Positions 1-11,119 of a stretch of 64,000 bases of DNA are shown here, piece after piece. The DNA comes from Pyrus communis (lineage: Eukaryota > Streptophyta > Magnoliopsida > Rosales > Rosaceae), in contig NC_084807.1 in the NCBI RefSeq assembly GCF_963583255.1, forward strand, positions 17,135,072 to 17,199,071, given 5' to 3'. The notes under the pieces are model-generated. The model was not told where the DNA came from and did not search any database. It saw only the letters and a program-made list of their open reading frames with translations. Numbering within the stretch: the stretch's first letter is position 1; each line of letters opens with the position of its first letter. Position numbers and translations under genes: made by a program.

Positions 1-1908
1 AAGATTCTATAGACGTTTTATCAAAGATTTCTCGAAGATCTCTACACCCCTATGCCAACTCCTACAGAAGGATGTGCCATTTGTGTTCGATGAAGAATGT
101 GAGAATGCCTTTAATCACCTCAAGGAGATGCTCACTTCGGCACCCATCATAGTGCCACCAGATTGGAGTCTTCCTTTTAAGCTTATGTGCAATGCCTCAG
201 ATTATGCATTAGGGACTGTTTTGGTACAAAGGAAAAACAAGCAGCCGCATGTCATCTATTATGCATCTCGGACCTTGAATAATGCTCAGTTGAACTACTC
301 CACCACTGAAAAAAGAACTCATTGTTGTTGTGTTTGCCTTAGATAAGTTTCATTCTTATCTACTTGGAACTAAAGTCATCATTTATTCTGATCATGCAAC
401 TTTGAAATATTTACTCACAAAGAAAGAGGCCAAACCAAGGCTTATTCGCTGGATGCTTCTTCTCCAAGAGTTCAATATCAAAATCCGGGACAAGAAAGGA
501 AGTGAGAATGTGGTGGCTGACCACTTGAGCCGTTTGGTACACGATGAGGAGCCATTACCCATCCTAGAAGCATTCCCAGACGAACAACTGATGTCCATTA
601 GGGTAAGTGAGCCATGGTATGCCGATTTAGTGAATTGCTTGGTGTCTAAACAAGTTCTAAGCACCCTAAACAAGCACCAACGTCATAAACTTAAAAAGGA
701 TGCACGATTTATATGTGGGATGACTCATACTTATGGAAATATTGCCCTAATCAGATACTTCGTAGGTGTGTGCATGAATCGGTGTTTAATTCAATTTTAA
801 TTTTTTGTCACACATATGCATGTAGAGGTTCTTTTGGCACTCAAAGAACAGCACTTAAAGTTCTAGAATGTGGATTTTATTGGCCTACTATATTTAAGGA
901 TACTAGAACTTTTTGCATGCCCTATGATCTTTGTCAAAGAATAGGGAATATAGGTCCAAGAGACCAAATGCTGCAGACTCTAATATATTCTATCGAAATT
1001 TTTGATGTTTGGGGTATCAATTACATGGGTCCTTTTCCTTCATCTCAAGGTTTCAATTATATTTTATTTACGGTTGATTATGTATCGAAATGGGTGGAAG
1101 CAAAAGCCACCCGTACTAATGATTCTAAAGTGGTTACAGATTTTGTCAAAACTAACATATTTGCCAGATTTGGAATGCCAAGAGTACTTATAAGTGATGG
1201 GGTTCCCATTTTTGCAATCAAACCATTGAGGTGCTGCTCAAGAAGTATAATGTCACGCATAAGGTTTTAACACCTTATCATCCTCAAACAATTGGGGAAG
1301 CCGAGGTTTCTAATAGAGAAATGAAGCAGATTTTAGATAAGACAGTTAGGCCAACTCAGAAAGATTGGAGCTTGCATTTGAATGATGCACTGTGGGCATA
1401 TTGTACAGCCTACAAAACACCAATTGGGATGTCTGCATTTCGGCTCATCTATGAGAAACCGTGCCATCTTCCAATTGAGTTGGAGCACAAAGCGCATTGG
1501 GCAATCAAGACGTTCAATATGGACATAGATGCGGTTGGTCTTCATAGGAAACTTCAATTGAATGAGCTTGAGGAGGGAATGAGGCTTATGAGAACGCTTA
1601 TATTTTACAAGGAGAAAACGAAGGCATTCCATGACAAGATGATTCGTTATAAGACGTTCTCTGTAGGGCAGAAAGTGTTGCTTTTCAACTCCCGCCTTCG
1701 ATTGTTTCCAGGTAAGTTACGTTCTTAATGGGTTGGTCTTTTTGTTGTTACTAATGTATTTCCTTATGGTGCAGTCCAAATTCAAAGTTTAAAGACAGGA
1801 CATGAATTCAAAGGGAATGGACACCGTTTGAAGCCTTACTATGAGTATTTTCAGGAGCATATCGTGGAGGATGTACCCCTCCATGCCGTTGGCCCTAGTG
1901 AAGCTTGA
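1..1908 (+). pseudogene. Degenerate Ty3/gypsy pol: RT end, RNase H, integrase
   Basis: This is the 3' half of a retrotransposon polyprotein. Order seen: end of reverse transcriptase (1-60, FYRRFIKDFS), RNase H (about 74-540, with the DHATLKYLL and VVADHLSRL motifs), a badly decayed zinc-binding segment (about 700-960), the integrase core (about 1000-1400, [19 protein letters not shown] and [15 protein letters not shown]) and an integrase C-terminal part ending near HAVGPSEA and a stop at 1906-1908. The frame changes at about 60-75, about 310-330 (an A-run), within 700-1000, near 1205-1235 and near 1710. No chromodomain was seen. The product cannot be made from this copy. Confidence 0.85.
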
Positions 1909-3854
1909 ATGGAGGTATCGTCCTGCTAGAAGACGTTAAAGCAAGCGCTTCTTGGGAGACAACCCATGCGTTTAAATAAAGAAGACCTAGGAATCTCCGG
2001 CTCCAAAACCAGATTTGCGTTCCTTAACCCTACTCTTTATTACTTTTACTTTGCCATAACTGTCATGTTTGTTAGTTGTGTTGTTTAATTGTTTGCATGT
2101 GAGTCTACCTTTGAAACATTGAGCACAATGTTTGGTTTAAGTGTAAGGGGTAAATAGATTCTTTTCATGACTTATTTTCGAATTTTATCACCTATCACTT
2201 CTAAAAGTTGTTACTCACTGTTTTTAAGTGTTTTTATTGTGTTTTGAAGTGTTTTAATGTGTCCTATAACAGAAAATCCGAAAATTTTGAAAAAAAAATT
2301 TTCAAAAAAGCTTGAGAAAATACCAAAAAAGAGTTGTTTTTGTTTGTTTGTTTGTGTCTTAGGATACCTTCCAACTCAATGATGAGGATTTGGTTTTTAA
2401 TTGCATGACTGTTAAAGAAAGTTACAAACATGGATGGAAGTTTGATATGCTCTTTGGTTTATGCTTAGTTGTAGTTATCGTTTACAAATTCACATGTAAT
2501 CACAAAAGGAGAAAAATCAGTTTTTGTAACATGCTTGAAGGAAGAAACTCAAACTAACGTTAAACCCTGAGAGACTTGAGCCTATACTTTATTTGGAGAG
2601 TTATTAATCTGTGATGTTTTTGTTTTCTAAAGTCGTTGCATGATTTCATTATTTCTTTGCTTGGTTGCTACTTAGAATGCGGTTTCATCATTTTAGTTCC
2701 AAATACTAGAACTCATACCCGTTTCATTCAAAGCATAAAATTGAGTGCATAACAAATAACAAGATGAAGTTGTTTAGTTAAACCAGAGCCAAAAAGCATT
2801 ACCCTTTGCATATGTATTGTAGGTTTAACCCCTTTGAGCCTTAGTTAGCCTAATTTGCTTTGTTAGCCTACATTATCCTTACCTAGCTTAGTATAGGACT
2901 ATCCATACCCTTGTTCTTAAAGAATAGTGGAGCATGACTTAGAGGGAGTTCCTTTTGATCTACAATTTGCAGAAAAACAAGTGTGGGGGAAGGTTTTTCG
3001 AAAATCTACGAGGATGTACATTTAGTGTGCCAAAGAAAGAAAAGGGCACGAAAAGATATAAAAAAAAACGAAAAAAAAAAAAGAGAAAAAAAAAAGAGTT
3101 GAGAAATAAGTGAGATTGAACTCACAAGTATTGGTTGTTGAAGAAAGAGTCCAAAAGTTTGAATATGGCCCTAAGTGATGTGTGAATCTCCCATGGGTGG
3201 TTAAAGTTGGTTGCTACAATCAAAAGTTGAATTCTAAGTGTTTATTTCATTACTTTGCTTACTATCGCTTTAAGAACTTTTGTTTATTCTTACCTTTCTT
3301 TGTTAGCCAATACCTTAGCCCCGTTACAACACTTAGACTTCTATCTTGATTGTTATGTGTTTCAATATGTGGAGTTTGAAATTGGTATGAGCATATGGTA
3401 TCCCTGGTTCTCGCTTCTAAGTAGTGCCATTCCATTCATGAGATCATATACGTGTTGTATTAATAATTCAAGAAAGTGCCTTCTTTGTTATAACATATGT
3501 GAGTGTTAGTCTACATGTTTACATCAATCTTCTCACACATATCTAGTGTAGGGAGTGTAGTCAGAAAATCTATGTGAAAATAGAGAGAATATCCGGTGAG
3601 GAATTGAGTGAATTCTCTAAGGCATGTTACTACATTCAAAATGTTGTTTTAATTGATTAAATGTGAGCTAGTGAGTGGTGACTGCAGTTAAGTGTATACT
3701 CAAGAGTAAGGATGGCTAAAATCTATGTGGGTAGTGATTTTTTAGCATGTCATGTTTCATTGGAAATCCCTGAGGCAATTGTTGGAAGGTTTAGGTTTTA
3801 TTTTGTTTTCTTTGTTTTGGTCGGGGACTAGCAAAAGCTAAGTGTGGGGGAATT

Positions 3855-5593
3855 TTATAGGAGCATATTTATGCGACTTTGTTAGCTTGTTTCTTTATAT
3901 TTAGTGAGTTAGTTTCTATTTATTATAGTGATTTAAGCTATTTTCGTGTGTTTGTAGGTCCAATTGGCAAAGATGACAATAAATGGCCAAAATGAGCAAT
4001 TTGGAGCAGTTTTGGACTTGGATTGGAAAGCATGTGTATGGAGCATAATGGATGGACGTTTTTGGTGACAAATGATGCTAAAAATGTTCTACAAATCTAG
4101 AAGAATTAAATTAAGGCTTGGAAGACAAGGAATCAGCTAAAAACAAGGAGATCTTATCCAACCTTATCCTATTTTATCCAGTCTTATCTTATCTTATCCC
4201 ATATTATCCAAACATTATCCTATTTAATCCAACATTATCTAAACTCATCTCCAGCTGCAAAAGGAGTCCTTATCCTATTCTAAATCATTCCCATTTGAAT
4301 TTAGGAGTCCTTATCATGTTTTAACAATGCATGTCTGATTCTAGAAGTCCTGATATCATGTAAACAATTTAATTCCTTTTCTCCTAGAATTGTGTGGTGC
4401 CCTAATCCTTTTCCTCCACAAACAATGTCGTGTGTCTGCCCTATATATACACACATTGTGCAGCAATTTAGATAAAAAGAGAGAGTTTTAGAGAGAAATT
4501 CAGAGAAAAAATATAAAGAGTGCAGCAGCGTTGCAAGGAAGGAAAAAGAAGGAGAGCTTGGAGCCGTGTCTGCCATCCAAGGCCTTTGGATTGCTGGAGT
4601 GTTTCTAGGTGTATTCTATCCTTTGTTTTAGTTCAATATTTGTTTTAATTTGGTTTTCAGTTATGATAGACATGTGGAACTAATTTCGTTTTAGTTAGAG
4701 GTGAATTCAAAGTCATGAACATATATGTGATATGAATTGATTTCCTCTAGTTATTGTTTCGTAAAACATGAATGCGATTTACTTATCTGTTTGATTGATA
4801 ACTTATTCTTGTATGTTGATTAAGGGTGCACACTTAGTTTGCATGCATGAATCTAATGCTAAAATATAAGGGAATTTCACCTAATGGTTATGAACTAATA
4901 TTTATAAGTAGTGGAAATCACTAGTCATGATTGTGTTAAGTGAATTCATGGCAGGAGTAACATGCAGTTCATAGTTACGAATACCTTGCCAATGCTTATG
5001 CTTTTATAGAACTTAATGATCTTTTATATGTATCTCTATTATGCAATTCATATAGGGAACTTGATAAGAATAATTTGGTTGCGTCGCTGAGTCCAATTCA
5101 ATGAATCTAGGAAAATCTTAGAGTTAATTTGTGCAGTTCACAATTAATTTGGGGTTGTCATTCATGGTTTATAGGAATAATAACTGGAAATCGATTTGTA
5201 TGCATATGTGTCATGTGTGGAGAATGACCCTCTAGCTAGCCTTTCACCCTTTAATTCACCCAATTTCATGCAACCTTTAGTTTATTTCTGCAACTTACTT
5301 AGTTTTAGTTAAAATTTGTCAAAACAACCCCCATTTAGTATTCTGAGTCTTTTTAGTTTAATTTTCGTCCAAACTTCTCTCTAGTTCTTGTTTTGAGTCA
5401 ATTTAACTTAGTTTTGTGTTATTTGAGTCAGTTTAGCTTGTTTTGAGTTGTTAAAGTCTAGTTTTCTGTTTTTCAGTCTAATTAGTGTAGATTAGCATCC
5501 CTTCTAATTCCCGGCTTAAAACGATCCCTACTTTCATATACTACAACTATAAAAATAAAATGTTTAATTTGTGTGTTAGTTTCTATCACATCA
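3855..5593 (+). repeat. 3' LTR of the Athila-type element
   Basis: The LTR follows a polypurine-like AAGTGTGGGGGAATT and opens with TTATAGGAGCATATTTATGCGA. The LTR of the intact element opens with TGATAGGAGCATATTCATGC. It ends CTATCACATCA, matching AATCTCGCATCA there. The first TG has become TT, which fits decay. Length is about 1,739 bp against 2,409 bp in the younger relative. A run of TTATCC-like units lies at about 4155-4245. Only one LTR is in the window, so the age of this copy cannot be estimated from LTR divergence. Confidence 0.75.
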
Positions 5594-6794
5594 ATTGACC
5601 CTAAAAACTACTTAGCCTACGTGGCACGTAAGCCAAGTAATAAATGAGCTAACTACATCCTTCGGTCGAATGTAGAGGGTGCCAACTCGTCGGCAGAGTT
5701 CGGCCAAGTAATTAATGAGCTAACTACGTCCTTCGGTAGTATGCGGGGTGTGCCAACTCGTAGGCCAAGCTCAATCAGGCAGTAAAATGTACATTGATGT
5801 GGCATTGGGCGCACTGCAGACTTCTTGATCTCACAAGGAAGGAACACGTCTTAACTTTCAGGTTCTAGAGCCTAAAGATAAGGCTGCTAGTTTTGCAAAT
5901 ATCAATATCAAATTAGACTTTCAATGTGCCAAATGTAGTAACCTGGTAACACCTCACTTTGCTGAGAATGCTGATGAGATAACATCTTCCAACAAGAACT
6001 TGGAAATCCTTGTTGTCCGAGACTTAGTTACGTAACCAGTCGATCTCGAAGCAGTGTTGTTTATCCAAACTGAAGGTGCTCCTCAGTCGGCTGGTTCTAC
6101 AGCTGTAGTGTTGTTTATCCAAACTGAAGATGTGTCGGTTGCCTCGACAGTGCTGTTTATCTAGACTGAAGGTGTGTTGGCGGGAAAAAAGAAAATAAAA
6201 ATCTCAAGGTGTTTGAGAAGTTATTTGCGCAGGGCAGTTGTGTGTTGATTTGGAAGAGCTTTGAATGATGCACTCCCCTTTATATTTATAGTAGTAATTT
6301 CCCAAATGGCCAAGGTAAAATTTCACTCAGACTAGAATTCATCAACCCAATCTGATTAGGTTTCGATCAATCCTAACTCCATAGGATTTTGAACCAAGCT
6401 CTTTAATCATTCAGATTCAATCCCTTGATTCTTGGCATCTTTTCTGATTTGAAGCATCCTTAACTTCTTATTGCACTAGGATTTGACCACTTCACCCTTA
6501 TCCAGGCAAAACCATCTTCTGAGAGGATTCGGCCGAACTCAACTAGAATCGACCCATGGTAAAGAATATTCCCAATTTCCTTATTGGACTGAGAATAACT
6601 CTGGGCTTGGCCCAAAGTGTTATTTTAGGTACAAACAGTTTCATCCCTTAGTTTTTTAAGATTGATATCGATCACTTTAGGCTTCATGCTTCTTTTGTTG
6701 ATATGCTTTGCCTTTTGGGAATGTTGTTAGGGGATGGATCCAGGATCTTATGTAAGATAATTTTTAAAAGATTTGTTGTGGTTTTGCACTTGCA
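5594..6794. repeat. Unassigned repeat-rich segment with local tandem units
   Basis: No gene is seen. Two tandem copies of a unit of about 70 bp (CCAAGTAATAAATGAGCTAA...) lie at about 5633-5772. Three diverged copies of AGTGTTGTTTATCCAAACTG lie at about 6055-6170. The sequence resembles LTR or UTR material of an old retroelement, but no paired copy is in the window, so it stays unassigned. Confidence 0.4.
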
Positions 6795-6965
6795 GGTTTA
6801 TATGCATTAGCCATCGCCGCAATTATAGCTAGGTACTCGAAACCAGCTAACGCTACTGGATTTGGCACAGTAATGAAAATCATATACATCATTTGGCACA
6901 TCATGTGCATCTTCCTTCTTCCTTTACTCAGAAGTAAGTACATCATCTGCAAGTACAATGGACAC
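6795..6965 (+). pseudogene. Possible exon fragment of an unknown membrane protein
   Basis: After a splice-acceptor-like TTTTGCACTTGCAG, a frame stays open for about 56 codons to a TGA. It encodes a hydrophobic stretch beginning GLYALAIAAIIARYS and then IIYIIWHIMCIFLLP. It could be the last exon of a membrane protein caught in repeat sequence. I do not recognise the family, and no upstream exon was found. It may be chance. Confidence 0.2.
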
Positions 6966-7287
6966 TGACAATCAAATACTCCCAAACGGAGCCTATGATA
7001 TGAGTCGACTCAACAAGATATCATTTCTATGAGGTCAATAGAAAGGGGAAAAGATGCTACCAAAAGAATTAGACTTGTCATATTGCATCTAGGAAGCAGT
7101 TGCTTGAATTGAGTAAGGCACTTCACTTCCATCAGCCGAAGCGAAATTTTCCATTCATGAAATTTTCCCCAAATCCTTCCCCATCTTGTTTTTTCTTAGT
7201 GAATGGTTTGGGAGATGTTGTTTTGTGAAGATATTTATGTATACATAGGCAATAATAGTAGATGAATTTGGAGGCAGATAAGAAATG

Positions 7288-8050
7288 TGTTGGATAAATA
7301 TCAACAATCAATGATAAATTTATATATGCTAATAAATAATAAATGCGAATAGATAAATAAATAGAGTATGAACAAAAAAAATAAATAAACAGACAACTTG
7401 AAGATCGAAACTTGCGTACCGCAATGTCCTTGAAATAGAAATTTCATCTCTACTCAATGCTTGTAGTTCTACAGACGTCTGCTTCACTAGGATTCAATGA
7501 TCTAAGTTAGAATTTTAGCACCGGAAAATTGGACTTCTAGCGAATTTCTTTGTGGTTCTCTCAGTAAGGATGTTTAGGATTGTAGAAGAAGAATTTGATT
7601 TTTCTATGTTCTAAATGTCATGTAGATGGATGTATATATAGTAGGTTTATACCTATTCATAACAGGTATGAGAATGGGGTGCGTCTGTTGGAAGACATCT
7701 TTCAGAGGGATGCTTTGCTTTGCGTTCTTTCATCACTTCAGACTTCACATCTAAAAAGATGAGTCTATTGATAAAAAAAAAAAATAATTAATTTGAAATT
7801 AATTAAAGAATTTAATTTTTAGAGCCCAAGAGTCCCAATGCCCAAGGCCCATCTTTTGATAATTAATTATATATTAATTATCAAATAATTAGTAAACCCC
7901 AAAGCTCAACCCTAAGGTTGAGCCCAATTTCATTTTCTATGGTTCATCACTCTAATCACTATCTATAAAGGACAAAACCTTATAAAGTGAAGGAACCTTT
8001 TGGTATTGACCAATGTGGGACAATGGAATTTCTACTCAAAATTTCCAACA
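7288..8050 (-). repeat. Solo-LTR-like copy, same family as 27436-28262, inverted
   Basis: Read on the minus strand it begins TGTTGGAAATTTTGAGTAGA and ends TTTATCCAACA, which are the ends of the solo LTR at 27436-28262. Shared internal landmarks include TAATTAATATATAATTAATTATCAA and ACATTGCGGTA. It is about 763 bp long. The flanking five bases (AAATG and ATACC) do not match, so no target duplication supports the insertion. It may be an LTR of a partly deleted element or a rearranged copy. No internal coding region adjoins it. Confidence 0.65.
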
Positions 8051-8642
8051 ATACCCCATTGGATGCTTTGTGGGACGTTATTGACATGAAAGACAAGTAT
8101 ATTTAAAGGTCACACATTTCAGTGATTTCATTATTACATTTTTTGTTGGAAATCTTGGCAATCCAGATGCTACTTCTCCTACAACAAATCACATAAGATA
8201 AATATTAATATATGATAATTTTCATTGCCACAATAAATTACATAAAACAAACAAAATAAGATAAAATAGTACTTATATTTTGTAGGTAGAAAACGCTCTT
8301 TGTCAATCCTTGTTTAGAACAAAATTTTAGGTTGAGACGTGTAGTCACTGTCCTTAAGAGTAGATTTCGCCTCTCTTAGACAATGTCTCGGTATAGCAAG
8401 TTATGGCGCCTACCCTCTAAGATACAACAACTTATGATTCTCGTAAGCGTGCACTTGCAATACTTAGATCGGGTGAACAACTCGATTCTTCCTTTGGTAT
8501 GAAAGAAGTGAAGAATATCATAACACTATCAAGAATGATGGAGAAAAGAAGGGAGAGGAAAGGCTGTCAAAGTTTCATTCTATATTGAGAGATTTACTAT
8601 CAAGAGACAACATAATGGTGGGACTCTTTTTCACATAGTAAG
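8051..8642. other. Intergenic, no gene seen
   Basis: AT-rich sequence between the LTR-like copy and Cassandra. No credible open frame, RNA gene or paired repeat was seen. Confidence 0.5.
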
Positions 8643-8734
8643 TGTGACGTCCCACATCGCCCAGGGGAGTGATCCTTATATGTATATTCTCATCTTTACC
8701 TAGCACGAGGCCTTTTGGGAGCTCACTGGCTTCA

Positions 8735-8817
8735 GGTTCCATGGGAACTCCGAAGTTAAGTGAGTAGCGCGCGAGAACATTCCCAAGATGGGTGACCCAT
8801 CGGGAAGTTCTCGTGTG
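8735..8817 (+). promoter_or_regulatory. 5S rRNA-like region in Cassandra 5' LTR
   Basis: The segment matches the middle and 3' part of plant 5S rRNA: ACTCCGAAGTTAAG (box A region), then GATGGGTGACC (box C) and GGGAAGTTCTCGTGTG. In 5S genes these form the internal RNA polymerase III promoter bound by TFIIIA. The box C region here begins AAGATGG where the 3' LTR has the more canonical AGGATGG. It is part of a transposon, not a genomic 5S gene. Confidence 0.85.
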
Positions 8818-9087
8818 AGTTCCCAGAAACAAAACCGTGAGGGTGTGCTGGGGGCCCAAAGCAGACAATATCGTGCTACGGTGGAGTCGGGCCCGGGAAG
8901 TAGTCCCCCCGAGCCGGGATGTGACAATTTGGTATCAGAGCCTAACCCTGGTCGTAGTGTGCCGACGAGGACGTCAGGCCCCTAAGAGGGGTGGATTGTG
9001 ACATCCCACATCGCCCAGGGAGTGATCCTTATATGTATATTCTCATATTTACCTAGCACGAGGCTTTTTGGGAGCTCACTGGTTTCG

Positions 9088-9170
9088 GGTTCCATGGGAA
9101 CTCCGAAGTTAAGCGAGTAGCGCACGAGAGCATTCCCAGGATGGGTGACCCATTGGGAAGTTCTCGTGTG
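9088..9170 (+). promoter_or_regulatory. 5S rRNA-like region in Cassandra 3' LTR
   Basis: Second copy of the 5S-like block, with AAGTTAAGCGAGTAGCGCAC and AGGATGGGTGACCCA. It is closer to the plant 5S consensus than the 5' LTR copy. Polymerase III initiation from here would read out into flanking DNA. Confidence 0.85.
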
Positions 9171-9303
9171 AATTCCTAGAAACAAAACCGTGAGGGTGTG
9201 CTGGGGGCCCAAAGCGGATAATATCGTACTACGGTGGAGTCAAACCCGGAAAGTGGTCCCTCCCCCGGGCCGGGATGTGACAGTAAGTTTTGTAGGATAG
9301 AAA

Positions 9304-9305
<2 letters not shown>

Positions 9306-9337
<32 letters not shown>
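9306..9337. repeat. (AT)n microsatellite
   Basis: An uninterrupted TA dinucleotide run of about 32 bp, 24 bp past the Cassandra insertion. Confidence 0.95.
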
Positions 9338-9341
<4 letters not shown>

Positions 9342-10002
9342 TTAACATTGGTTATTTACTATGTATATAATGTTGGAGAGTTAAAGAAATAATTCTCACA
9401 TTAAAAACCAAATAAAGAGAGAAAAGTTTACAAAACTGCCAACGTCCCAAATCTTCTGAATTATGAGTAAATAATGCCAACGTTATTGGCTAGAATTTTA
9501 ATTCAATTAATAAATAGATTTGAAGGAAAATAAATTGTCACAATGAGTATGGTTTGTATTTTGAAATACCAATTAAATATCCAACAATTCTCCACATATT
9601 TTAAAATACAAAGAAAAAGAGAATTAGAGAAACACGAGTATAATGAGAGGACAAGGAAATAGCAAAGGAAAGTAAGAATCTACCTCTTATATGCCAAAGG
9701 AAATAAAAGATTACTCCATAAAAATTGACATTAACCTCAAAGAGAGGATGCTATTATTTGGGACAAATAGGCTATACGTGAAGGCCATTTAACAAGGTCT
9801 AGAACGTTGGCCATTATAACGACAACGATTATAAATTAGTTAATGCTTCACTTTTTAGTTTTACAAATAAAAAACTGAAGTAAAGACTTTAAAACAAATT
9901 GAATAGTATTAAAGTTACTAATGAAGAATTGCATTTTGAAACATACCCAATTAAAATTCCACATTTTTGACATTCCCTCTGGCTAGTTAGGGTGGTGGAT
10001 TG
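9338..10002. other. Intergenic, no gene seen
   Basis: AT-rich sequence with no convincing frame or repeat pair. Its last five bases (GATTG, 9998-10002) are the target duplication of the TRIM-like element that follows. Confidence 0.5.
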
Positions 10003-10263
10003 TGTTGGACAATTAGTTATTATTTTATTATTATTATTTATGGTTTTCTTGTGGGTCAATGGTATTAGAGTTTCTTATCCGTTAAGGATTAGAGTTTTGC
10101 TTTAGTTTTCACTATATTTAATAGTAATTGTATTAGTTTATTTTATCAAGTCAGTCAAGATGTAGTCCCTTCATTTCATGTAACCTCCTTAACCTCAATT
10201 CCGTTTATTAAAGTTTCGTATTCAGTTTGTTCGTTTGTTTGTCTCGCAATTTAATATTCAACT
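10003..10263 (+). repeat. 5' LTR of TRIM-like element
   Basis: Paired with 21200-21454. A TATA-like CTATATTTAATAG and a shared TTATTTTATCAAGTCAGTCA mark the copies. Confidence 0.85.
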
Positions 10264-11119
10264 TGGTATAAGAGCAGATACAATACCTCGGGATTTAATC
10301 TGCTTCGGTTGTTATCAATTTGTCTTCTGAAGCCATGCCGGAATTGAGCCACCAGAGCCGGGCCGTGCTGGAGCCATTCTGCACCGCTGTATGTCAGTCA
10401 TTGAACTCGCACCCTTGACATTGCATTCCACGCCACCCGGCAATTACGACTCCACTACTTGAATCGATTCTGTCGCTGTCCACCGCCGTCCGCACCAGTA
10501 CCCGCTGACTCCGCTGCTGCACTTGTTGTACCTGCATCCCCGCTGCCGCATCTGACTGATCCAACCCACCTGCTGCAACCCTGCCCCCTTGCAGAATCAC
10601 CCGCTCCTGGATTTCATCGCTGCTGCTTGACTCACGTTCTGGAAGAAAAACCCCAGAAAATATTGGAAAAGTTTTGAGGAAAAAAAAAACAAGAAGAAAA
10701 AGAAAGGAAAATAAAAATACAAAACGTTTGATGTTTGTTTCGAAAGGAAAGGCCCACACCGTGTGGATTTCTACTTTCCGATTTAGGGCCTATACGGGCA
10801 AGGAGAAAATCTGCTGTTTGTTTTTTTATGTTTGGGCTTTTTGAGGCCCACACGGATATCATGGAAATAACCTGTTGTTGGCGCTTGTTGTTGCAACGAT
10901 TACTCGAGTACTTGAATTGGTGACCACTCGAGTGACGTTGTGTGCTGGTGAACTAAAGTTTGTTTGATTGAAAGTTCGCACTGGCATTGGAATTGGAATC
11001 TTGCACTTGCACCACTTGGAATACTTTCGCTCGCTTGCCTATTTGCTCGCTTGATTGCTTGCTCGCATGTCTTGTCCGCGTAATGGAGCTTGTCTTGTCT
11101 AGTCCGCCTAACGGAGCTT

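Larger units (their letters stand above)
1..5593 (+). mobile_element. Partial Athila-type Ty3/gypsy retrotransposon, 5' end outside window
   Basis: The left edge cuts the element. What remains is the end of reverse transcriptase, RNase H and integrase (1-1908), about 1.9 kb of non-coding sequence (1909-3854) and a 3' LTR (3855-5593). The RNase H sequence, with its PPDWSLPF and MCNASDYALG motifs, and the long spacer before the LTR are typical of the Athila lineage. The spacer and LTR ends are clearly related to those of the intact element at 11120-21106, so the two belong to one wider family. The coding part is broken by frameshifts, so the copy is old and cannot supply its own enzymes. The target duplication cannot be tested because the 5' end is missing. 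Confidence 0.85.
8643..9282 (+). mobile_element. Cassandra TRIM retrotransposon (5S rRNA-bearing LTRs), intact
   Basis: This is a complete 640-bp element. The LTRs lie at 8643-8926 (284 bp) and 8997-9282 (286 bp), start TGTGACRTCCCACATCGCCC and end GGGATGTGACA. A 70-bp interior has a primer site TGGTATCAGAGCC at 8930, complementary to initiator tRNA-Met, and a purine-rich CCTAAGAGGGGTGGAT just before the 3' LTR. A perfect GTAAG duplication flanks it (8638-8642 and 9283-9287). Cassandra elements are non-coding and must be mobilised by other retroelements. The two LTRs differ at a modest number of sites, so this insertion is not the youngest in the window. Confidence 0.95.

Noticed and set aside
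8735..9170. Genuine 5S rRNA genes
   Set aside because: Only part of 5S rRNA is present, within paired LTRs that have a target duplication, so it is Cassandra.
8575..9212. ORFs of 65-97 codons over Cassandra
   Set aside because: They are translations of the non-coding, 5S-bearing LTRs.
10394..10759. 121-codon minus-strand ORF in the TRIM-like interior
   Set aside because: Low-complexity F/S-rich and G/Q-rich sequence with no motif, overlapped by a plus-strand frame of the same kind.
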